5,807 nt of DNA from an uncultured Plesiomonas sp. (GTDB lineage: Bacteria > Pseudomonadota > Gammaproteobacteria > Enterobacterales > CAMTGL01), in contig CAMTGL010000136.1 of assembly GCA_947071955.1 (NCBI GenBank), positions 1 through 5,807 of the forward strand, read 5' to 3'. The notes under the pieces are model-generated. The model was not told where the DNA came from. It saw nothing but the letters and a program-made list of their open reading frames with translations, and searched no databases. The position numbers and the translations under genes are program-made. Positions 1 through 4,798 of the stretch are shown here, in pieces; the first letter of the stretch is position 1; each line of letters starts with the position of its first letter.

Positions 1-771
1 AATGGATTTAATGCTTTTAAAACCATATTTCCACGGAATAACCAACCTGATTGGTGCGCCATTTTGCGGTGGTAACGTTGAACCGTACAAGCCGACCGCC
101 AACATCGTCAGCGGGTGCATCGCCTCATCGATCCGTAGGCCCTCGACATACGGGTACTCAATATTACCGCCGATACCTGCATTGGCTTGCCCTGGCATCT
201 GAGCAGGATCATACAAAGTCTGAAACGCGACATATTTAGCTCGGCTGGTGGGTTGTACTGCCCGTAACAGCGCGCCAAGCTCAAAGCCTATCCACGGGAT
301 CACCATTGACCATGCCTCTACACAGCGCAGACGATAAATGCGCTCTTGTAGCGGAAAACGCGTCAGCAGATCATGGCTATCAAATACTTGTGGTTTCTCC
401 ACTTCGCCATCAATTTTTAACTGCCACGGCGTAGTGACCAGTTGCTGGGCATTGGCCTGCGGCGCGGCTTTATCCAGCCCAAACTCATAAAAATTGTTAT
501 AGCCGATCACTTTGGCTTCCGGTGTCAAAGCCAGTCCGTTCTGGTACTCGGCGGGGCGGCTAAAATTCAGTGCTGAACGTGTGGCTGTGGCGGCAGATAC
601 CGGTTTATCTGCAAAAATATCGAGCAATGAAGCTTGTGCGCTGATGGGTAAACTGAGCGCCGTGGTGGTGATCCCCAGCGCTTTTAAGACATCACGGCGT
701 GAATAGTAGAGGTGTTCAGGCGTGACATGTTGCTCAGTCAGATGATCAGGGGCAATACGGCGGATCAGCAT
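1..771 (-). CDS. msrP: MsrP (YedY), periplasmic protein-methionine-sulfoxide reductase, catalytic subunit; 3' end outside window
   Basis: This is the molybdopterin-containing subunit of the MsrPQ system, which reduces methionine sulfoxide in oxidised periplasmic proteins with electrons from the haem membrane protein MsrQ. The window holds codons 1-257 of a family usually about 330 residues long; the reading frame is open to position 1, so this is a window-edge truncation. The start is ATG at 769-771, with GGAG (minus strand, 782-779) seven bases upstream. A twin-arginine signal is visible: SRRDVLKALG from residue 24, a hydrophobic stretch, and a likely cleavage site after AQA at residue 47. 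This fits export of a folded cofactor-bound protein. GYNNFYEFGLDKA (about 90-102) and YRLRCVEAWSM (146-156) match the E. coli enzyme; Cys150 is the expected molybdenum ligand. PPQNGAPIRLVIPWKYGFKSIKSI-type sequence closes the visible part. Its stop and msrQ should lie to the left. Upstream, a terminator at 1114-1140 separates it from acuI, so it probably has its own promoter, which I cannot place with confidence. Confidence 0.95.
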   Translation of the reverse strand, partial: MLIRRIAPDHLTEQHVTPEHLYYSRRDVLKALGITTTALSLPISAQASLLDIFADKPVSAATATRSALNFSRPAEYQNGLALTPEAKVIGYNNFYEFGLDKAAPQANAQQLVTTPWQLKIDGEVEKPQVFDSHDLLTRFPLQERIYRLRCVEAWSMVIPWIGFELGALLRAVQPTSRAKYVAFQTLYDPAQMPGQANAGIGGNIEYPYVEGLRIDEAMHPLTMLAVGLYGSTLPPQNGAPIRLVIPWKYGFKSIKSI

Positions 772-840
772 AACAAATCTCCGGTTAACGTAAGGGGAAA
801 CCAACAGGTGTGGGCCATGCCAATCAGCAAATACGTACTG

Positions 841-865
841 TGCATACGGCAGTTATCGTTATGCA
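841..865. repeat. Dyad TGCATA-N13-TATGCA upstream of msrP, possible operator
   Basis: Perfect 6-bp inverted arms (841-846 and 860-865) are separated by 13 bases, about 70-95 bases upstream of the msrP start. An overlapping dyad TTATC/GATAA (853-870) shares part of it. The position suits a regulator-binding site. It does not resemble the HprR box reported for E. coli msrPQ as I recall it. Inverted repeats of this size also arise by chance in AT-rich DNA. Confidence 0.25.
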
Positions 866-1113
866 GATAAATTAACCGTTTTAATGTGTACCGGTAAAGT
901 TATTGTAGTTGTTATTTTGTGAAATTGTTTTAAATAAGTTATCGCTATAAAAGCAATAAAGCGTATTTATTTTGGAAGGATGCAAGCAAAGGATAAAAAC
1001 AAAAGACAAAAGCTTATTTACGGCGGGTGATAATTTTCCGCATGGGCTGAAGAGAGAGAAAAGAAAACTCAGAAAAATAAAACAATACAAGGGATCAGAG
1101 AAGAGAAAAAGAT

Positions 1114-1140
1114 AAAAAAAACGGAGGCAAATGGCCTCCG
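1114..1140 (-). terminator. Intrinsic terminator downstream of acuI
   Basis: Read on the minus strand, CGGAGGC (1140-1134), loop CATTT, then GCCTCCG (1128-1122) form a perfect 7-bp GC-rich stem with a 5-base loop. It is followed immediately by eight T residues (1121-1114). The plus strand has no T-run after the stem, so it acts in one direction only. It sits 122 bases past the acuI stop codon and should end the acuI transcript, or any small RNA arising from its 3' region, before msrP. Confidence 0.85.
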
Positions 1141-1262
1141 ATAAAATCAAACTGACTTAATTGCTGATAATTGTAAGTCTTTACGCATTAGATTCGTTGA
1201 TATAGCGCAATATATTCAGACAATATTGTATTCATGGTCGATAAATATAAAACAGAGTGTTT

Positions 1263-2267
1263 TTATTTTGGCGTATCGACTGCAATATTATTGGCAATAT
1301 TCACCAGCACGCGACCGGTGATTTGATTTGCCAATAGTCGAGCGGCATAGTCTGGGGCCTGCTCAAGCGTAATTTCATGCGCTACCTGTGGGTAAAATTC
1401 CCGTGGCAGCAAAGTAGCTAAACGCTCCCATGCCGCAATACGTCGGGCATAAGGTGCGTTGACAGAATCAACGCCTTGTAAACGCACGTTACGCAGAATA
1501 AATGGCATTACAGAGGTTGGTAAATCAGCGCCCCCTGCCAACCCACAGGCCGCAACGGTTGCACCGTATTGCATTTGTGCCAGCATGCTGGCGAGTGTTT
1601 GCGAGCCAACAGTATCAATTGCCCCCGCCCAGCACTGTTTTTCTAGCGGGCGTGATACTGCACTCAGTGTTTCGCGCGTAATCACCCGATGCGCGCCAAG
1701 CGCTTGCAGGTAAGCGTGATTATCAGCCCGCCCAGTGACGGCAACTACCTGATAACCTAGCAGACTCAGCAATTGTACTGCCACGCTCCCAACCCCGCCG
1801 CTCGCGCCGGTAACGACTATCTCACCCATTGAGGGTGTAATACCGCCTTGTTCGAGAGCCATCACACACAGCATGGCGGTTAGCCCAGCGGTGCCGATAA
1901 TCATGGCATCCCGCGCGCTTAGCTCACTGTGTAAGGGGACAAGCCAGTCTGCGTTAACACGCGCCTGCTCAGCCAATCCGCCAAAGTGCTGTTCACCAAC
2001 GCCCCATCCGGTCAATACCACCTGATCGCCAACCTGATAGCGGGTATCTGCTGAGCTAAGTACCGTACCGGCAAAATCAATACCGGGGATCATCGGAAAC
2101 TGGCGAATGATTTTTCCACTTCCGGTAATAGCCAGTGCATCTTTATAGTTCAGGGAAGACCATTGAACCTGTACTGTCACATCTTGTTCAGGTAAGAAAG
2201 AGCTATCAACCTCGGTGACCGTAGCCTGCGTGCGTTGCGGGTGCTGTTCAAGAATAAGGGCTTTCAT
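1263..2267 (-). CDS. acuI: AcuI (YhdH), NADPH-dependent acryloyl-CoA reductase
   Basis: A 334-residue zinc-independent medium-chain dehydrogenase/reductase of the YhdH/AcuI family. It reduces acryloyl-CoA to propionyl-CoA with NADPH in the cytoplasm, a detoxification step for a reactive acyl-CoA. The N-terminal GroES-like half carries WSSLNYKDALAITG (36-49) and FPMIPGIDFAGTV (57-69). The Rossmann half has the nucleotide-binding motif TGASGGVG (153-160). LRNVRLQGVDSV (258-269) is also typical. The start chosen is ATG at 2265-2267, matching the E. coli N-terminus (MQALLLEQ against MKALILEQ), with a purine-rich AGAGAG about 8 bases upstream. An upstream in-frame TTG at 2315 would add 16 residues with no family counterpart. 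The C-terminus extends about ten residues past the E. coli end (residues 325-334, ending in DTPK). It is divergent from csrD and followed by an intrinsic terminator, so it is probably transcribed alone. The function is assigned by family similarity. Confidence 0.95.
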   Translation of the reverse strand: MKALILEQHPQRTQATVTEVDSSFLPEQDVTVQVQWSSLNYKDALAITGSGKIIRQFPMIPGIDFAGTVLSSADTRYQVGDQVVLTGWGVGEQHFGGLAEQARVNADWLVPLHSELSARDAMIIGTAGLTAMLCVMALEQGGITPSMGEIVVTGASGGVGSVAVQLLSLLGYQVVAVTGRADNHAYLQALGAHRVITRETLSAVSRPLEKQCWAGAIDTVGSQTLASMLAQMQYGATVAACGLAGGADLPTSVMPFILRNVRLQGVDSVNAPYARRIAAWERLATLLPREFYPQVAHEITLEQAPDYAARLLANQITGRVLVNIANNIAVDTPK

Positions 2268-2303
2268 GCGGCGGACTCTCTTGGTTGGAAAATCAGTGAT
2301 TAC

Positions 2304-2331
2304 TGTATAATTCAATAATAATAAATGGCAA
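2304..2331 (-). promoter_or_regulatory. Candidate sigma70 promoter of acuI
   Basis: On the minus strand, TTGCCA (2331-2326, five of six to the -35 consensus) is followed by a 16-base spacer and TATACA (2309-2304, four of six to the -10 consensus). Transcription would begin near 2297, giving a leader of about 30 bases before the ATG at 2267. It is the best match in the region by eye; no scoring was run. Confidence 0.5.
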
Positions 2332-2448
2332 ATTTATGCATAAAAAAACGTTATTTCGCTAAATTAAAAGAAGTCTCATTTCGATTGTCAGTAAACCTAG
2401 AGAAAAACCGTTATTTGCTGCACAATAATAACAATACGGATCGTGCTG

Positions 2449-2466
2449 TAACGGGGATGCCCGTTA
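2449..2466 (+). promoter_or_regulatory. csrD leader hairpin with GGAUG in or next to the loop
   Basis: TAACGGG (2449-2455), loop GATG, then CCCGTTA (2460-2466) form a perfect 7-bp stem that could extend by two G-U pairs. It is not followed directly by a T-run; the nearest, at 2483-2488, is 16 bases away, so it is a poor terminator. The loop region reads GGGGATGC, which presents a GGA motif as CsrA targets often do. It matters for csrD only if transcription starts upstream of it. Confidence 0.4.
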
Positions 2467-2486
2467 TGTATTATTCGCTCTCTTTT

Positions 2487-2515
2487 TTGATGTGGCTGTG
2501 CAACGTAAACATAGT
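2487..2515 (+). promoter_or_regulatory. Candidate sigma70 promoter of csrD
   Basis: TTGATG (2487-2492) and CATAGT (2510-2515) each match four of six consensus positions and are 17 bases apart. Transcription would start near 2522, giving a leader of about 57 bases. An alternative -35, TTGTCA (2385-2390, five of six), has no good -10 at the right distance. The evidence is modest. Confidence 0.3.
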
Positions 2516-2566
2516 TTGTTAAAAACGGGCAACGGCTGCAATGACACACGCCAACACAACTATTAT

Positions 2567-2582
2567 GGAAGAACAAGGATGC
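2567..2582 (+). promoter_or_regulatory. csrD ribosome-binding site overlapped by a near-consensus CsrA site
   Basis: GGAAG (2567-2571) is a Shine-Dalgarno element seven bases before the ATG at 2579, and it decides the csrD start. GAACAAGGATGC (2571-2582) agrees with the published CsrA consensus RUACARGGAUGU at ten of twelve positions and covers the start codon. The two GGA triplets, at 2567-2569 and 2577-2579, are 10 bases apart. The pattern is what direct translational repression by CsrA would require. That CsrA binds here is an inference. Confidence 0.5.
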
Positions 2583-4516
2583 GTTTTACCACTCGGTTTG
2601 TGGCATTTGTTAGCTCATTTGTCGGTTTGGCCGTGGTTGTTATGCTTATTGGCGGCACTATCGGTTTTCGGCAGCTGGCCGAAGATCAGATAACCCACCG
2701 CTGGCAAACTGTGGTGACTGTGGTTGATCAAAAAACCCATGAGCATGGGCCTGCTGATCTTAAAAACTGGCTGCCACCGATTTTGATGGCCGCACAAGTG
2801 CGCTCATTGGTCATCACTGACGGAAAAAATGTGCTGTACCAGTATGATGGTAAAAGCCTCCATCACCTGCCCAATGATCTGCTGGTTCACTACAGTTACC
2901 CATTGCTGCTTGACCCGGGCTTAACTGTCAATATTACTGCCGCCGATCCGCTGGTGGACTACACCTATTCGATGGTTTCGATGTCATCTATCTCACTGGC
3001 TGCCGGATTAGTGTTGATTGGCCTTATTTTGGGGCTAAACTGGCTGCGCGAACAGTTAATTGGCGCTGAAATTCTCGAAGATCGTGCTAGGCTGATTCTC
3101 AATAAAGGGATTGAAGATATCCCGCAGCGTGATCCCCGTGAATGGCCGCAATCAGCCAGTATTGTGCTCGACAGGTTGATGGTGGAGTTGCAAGATGCCC
3201 GCCAAGAGCGCAGCCGTTTCGATACCTTTATTCGCTCGCACACCTTTTTAGACCAGCTTACCGGCGTATCTAATCGCATGTTTTTTGATAATCAGCTCTC
3301 GGCCTTATTGGATGAGCCTGACAGTCAGGGCAGTGTGATGGTAGTGCGTTTGGCCGATATTGATGTATTACGCCATGAGTTAAGTGATAAGGTGGCCGAT
3401 ACCCTGATTCAGGATTTAGTTGCCCAACTTTCTACCTTTGTACTGCGGATTCCAAATGGGTTATTAGCCCGCTATTTTGATGGTGATTTTGCCGCTATTT
3501 TACCGCAGCAAAATATCAAAGAGGCGGGGCAGTTAGCTGAACAGATGTTAAAAATGGTGCAGCAACTCCCTTTGCCGCATGGTGTGTATTCAGAGGCATT
3601 TTTATTCATCGGTATTGTCGGTTTTCATCAGGGTGATATTTTAGAAAACGTGATGGATGAAGCCGAAATGGCCGTACGATCGGCCTCTTTGCAGGGCACT
3701 AACAGCTGGTTTGCCAGCAGTAAGTCAGCAGCCGATGATCAGCCAAGCCGTGGTTCAGTGCGCTGGAGAACCTTGTTGGAAAATGCGCTGTCACAGCATG
3801 CACTGCACCCGTTTACCCAGACTATTTTTACCCGTGATGGCGCATCAGAACAGGTGGAGTTGTTTGTCCGTATTCGTGATGAACAAGGAAACTGGTTGCG
3901 TTTGGTTGAATTTATGCCAATGGTCAAGCAGTTAGGATTAGCTGAGCGATTTGATCGTGAAATTATGTTGATGGCTATCCAATTGCTCGCCAAAATACCC
4001 GCGCATGAAGGTGTGGCTATTAGTCTGACGGTTGATGCGTTATTGCGAAAATCGTTTCAATATTGGCTTCGTGATCTACTGATGCAGCAACCCAGAGAGA
4101 TCAGACAACGATTATTTTTGGAACTTGCAGAGGCAGATTTGTGTCAACATATCGACAGATTACGTGTTCCGGCCCGTTTTCTAAAAGGTATGGACTGTAA
4201 ACTTGTTATTAACCAAGCAGGTTTAACAGTGGTTAATACGTTTTATATTAAGCTGTTGCAGATTGATATTATTAAATTACACCCAAGTTTGGTGCATAAT
4301 ATTCATCAAAGACCTGAGAACCAGCTATTTGTTCGTAGCTTAATTGGTGCATGTGCAGGAACATCGGCACGATTATACGCCGTGGGTGTACAATCTACAC
4401 AAGAGTGGGCAAACTTACGTAAGTTAGGTGTTTATGCGGGGCAAGGGCTGTTATTCTCACCGGTTAAACCGGTGGTTGAACGCAGCTTATTACCGTTTCG
4501 CCGGCATCAGCCCTGA
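2579..4516 (+). CDS. csrD: CsrD (YhdA), RNase E specificity factor for CsrB/CsrC, degenerate GGDEF/EAL protein
   Basis: A 645-residue inner-membrane protein, close to the 646 of E. coli CsrD. CsrD promotes RNase E-dependent decay of the CsrB and CsrC sRNAs and so frees CsrA; in E. coli its EAL domain binds EIIA-Glc, linking decay to glucose. Visible order: first membrane helix (about 7-30), periplasmic segment (31-133), second helix (about 136-156), HAMP-like and coiled-coil linker ending in LQDARQERSRFDTFIRSH (to about 223), GGDEF domain (about 225-375) and EAL domain (about 395-640). The GGDEF motif is replaced by FDGDF (300-304) and EAL by ELF (427-429). Further EAL residues are lost: the DDFG acidic pair is now INQAG, the K-x-D site reads KLH, and AEGVE reads AVGVQ. 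It should therefore neither make nor break cyclic di-GMP. The start is ATG 2579 with GGAAG seven bases upstream and an E. coli-like MRFTTRF N-terminus; the frame is open back to GTG 2492, but that stretch looks unconserved. It is followed by mreB on the same strand. Confidence 0.95.
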   Translation: MRFTTRFVAFVSSFVGLAVVVMLIGGTIGFRQLAEDQITHRWQTVVTVVDQKTHEHGPADLKNWLPPILMAAQVRSLVITDGKNVLYQYDGKSLHHLPNDLLVHYSYPLLLDPGLTVNITAADPLVDYTYSMVSMSSISLAAGLVLIGLILGLNWLREQLIGAEILEDRARLILNKGIEDIPQRDPREWPQSASIVLDRLMVELQDARQERSRFDTFIRSHTFLDQLTGVSNRMFFDNQLSALLDEPDSQGSVMVVRLADIDVLRHELSDKVADTLIQDLVAQLSTFVLRIPNGLLARYFDGDFAAILPQQNIKEAGQLAEQMLKMVQQLPLPHGVYSEAFLFIGIVGFHQGDILENVMDEAEMAVRSASLQGTNSWFASSKSAADDQPSRGSVRWRTLLENALSQHALHPFTQTIFTRDGASEQVELFVRIRDEQGNWLRLVEFMPMVKQLGLAERFDREIMLMAIQLLAKIPAHEGVAISLTVDALLRKSFQYWLRDLLMQQPREIRQRLFLELAEADLCQHIDRLRVPARFLKGMDCKLVINQAGLTVVNTFYIKLLQIDIIKLHPSLVHNIHQRPENQLFVRSLIGACAGTSARLYAVGVQSTQEWANLRKLGVYAGQGLLFSPVKPVVERSLLPFRRHQP

Positions 4517-4632
4517 GCGTGCTTAGTAGCCATAATTATGGTTGGTTGCTGCGTTGTTATTAAGGCGTTGTGATGATGATGCGTACAGGTAGCCTAAGCA
4601 GTGTTGCCTGCATCAGCCGATAGTCGGTACCA

Positions 4633-4661
4633 TAGTTGTAAAATAGTGAAATAAATATAAT
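4633..4661 (+). promoter_or_regulatory. Candidate distal mreB promoter with perfect -10
   Basis: TATAAT at 4656-4661 is a perfect -10 hexamer in an AT-rich context. The -35 at 17 bases (TAGTTG, 4633-4638) is poor; TTGTAA (4636-4641) is better but only 14 bases away. Transcription would start near 4668, two bases ahead of the ATG of the short leader ORF. Confidence 0.35.
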
Positions 4662-4669
4662 TGGTGAGG

Positions 4670-4798
4670 ATGACCGCATTATTCTCATCGGAATTGCGTG
4701 ATCAGCCCCCTGTAGTCTTGAGCAGCTCAGTGGTGGTTGGTAGAGTAGCCCGAATTTTCCGGGTAGAGTTTTCAGGATTGGCCGTTAGTTATGTTTAA
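4670..4798 (+). CDS. Possible 42-residue leader ORF overlapping the mreB start
   Basis: The ORF starts at ATG 4670, preceded by the purine-rich GGTGAGG directly against the start, and ends at TAA 4796-4798, overlapping the first eight bases of mreB. The product begins MTALFSSELRDQPP and continues with a Val-rich stretch containing VVVGRVARIF; I recognise no domain, signal peptide or family. The overlap would suit translational coupling to mreB, whose own Shine-Dalgarno is poorly spaced. Against it: AGA, CGA and CGG codons are used close together, unlike the neighbouring genes; the distal promoter would leave almost no leader ahead of its ATG, and the proximal promoter starts inside it. It may simply be an open frame in a conserved leader. 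Confidence 0.25.
   Translation: MTALFSSELRDQPPVVLSSSVVVGRVARIFRVEFSGLAVSYV
4718..4746 (+). promoter_or_regulatory. Candidate proximal mreB promoter
   Basis: TTGAGC (4718-4723) and TAGAGT (4741-4746) each match four of six consensus positions with an ideal 17-base spacer. Transcription would start near 4753, giving a leader of about 38 bases before the mreB ATG. Assigned by eye. Confidence 0.4.
4774..4777 (+). promoter_or_regulatory. Poorly spaced mreB Shine-Dalgarno AGGA
   Basis: AGGA is the best Shine-Dalgarno match ahead of mreB but lies 13 bases from the ATG at 4791, more than the usual 5-9. No other start is possible upstream: the mreB frame meets a TAG at 4764-4766 and there is no ATG, GTG or TTG in frame between. 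The internal ATG at codon 8 has no better site. Confidence 0.5.

Larger units (their letters stand above)
772..1262. other. Intergenic region between acuI and msrP, AT-rich
   Basis: This gap of 491 bases holds no convincing gene. From right to left (the direction of transcription of both neighbours) it contains a 122-base acuI 3' untranslated stretch, an intrinsic terminator (1114-1140), a purine-rich tract on the plus strand (1049-1121) and then the msrP upstream region with a TGCATA/TATGCA dyad (841-865). An 89-codon minus-strand reading frame (881-1150) is low-complexity, rich in Phe, Leu and Ser because of the pyrimidine-rich strand, and its start lies just upstream of the terminator stem. 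I consider it non-coding. No msrP promoter with good -35 and -10 elements could be identified. Confidence 0.8.
2268..2578. promoter_or_regulatory. Divergent regulatory region between acuI and csrD
   Basis: This 311-base AT-rich gap must carry the promoters of both divergent genes. It contains a good sigma70 candidate for acuI on the minus strand, a weaker candidate for csrD on the plus strand, a strong hairpin (2449-2466) with an alternative partner (2524-2531), and two near-identical AAAAAC(C)GTTATTT(C)GCT copies whose CGTTATTT cores begin at 2349 and 2409, exactly 60 bases apart. Short reading frames here (2325-2522, and the extension 2492-2578 ahead of csrD) show no recognisable protein and I do not call them. 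Confidence 0.7.
4517..4790. promoter_or_regulatory. csrD–mreB intergenic region, mreB leader and promoters
   Basis: This 274-base gap lacks a strong intrinsic terminator after csrD. The 12-bp palindrome CCATAATTATGG (4530-4541) is followed by only a weakly T-rich stretch, so some csrD transcripts may run into mreB. Two promoter candidates (4633-4661 and 4718-4746) fit the multiple promoters reported upstream of E. coli mreB. A 42-codon ORF (4670-4798) overlaps the mreB start. A small CCCG/CGGG stem (4749-4763) lies near the end. Confidence 0.65.

Noticed and set aside
980..1030. 16-residue plus-strand ORF starting MQAKDK with GGAAGG beside its ATG
   Set aside because: The Shine-Dalgarno-like sequence abuts the start with no spacer, the peptide is lysine-rich from an A-rich tract, and nothing supports expression.
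881..1150. 89-codon minus-strand reading frame between acuI and msrP
   Set aside because: It is low-complexity, a product of the pyrimidine-rich strand, reads through the intrinsic terminator and has no recognisable domain.
2268..2315. 16-residue N-terminal extension of AcuI from TTG 2315
   Set aside because: The family begins at the M(K/Q)AL motif encoded from 2267, and the extension overlaps the likely acuI transcription start near 2297.
2449..2490. Hairpin plus T-run as an intrinsic terminator ahead of csrD
   Set aside because: The T-run begins 16 bases after the stem, too far for an intrinsic terminator, and no upstream gene on that strand needs ending.
2492..2578. 29-residue N-terminal extension of CsrD from GTG 2492
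   Set aside because: The ATG at 2579 has a well-spaced GGAAG and gives the E. coli-like N-terminus and length; the extension shows no conserved features and would precede the first membrane helix with unrelated sequence.
4617..4627. CCGA-TAG-TCGG dyad in the mreB leader
   Set aside because: Four-base arms are too short to separate from chance.
4749..4770. CCCG/CGGG hairpin followed by TAGAGTTTT as an attenuator of mreB
   Set aside because: The stem is only four base pairs and the following sequence has just four consecutive T residues.
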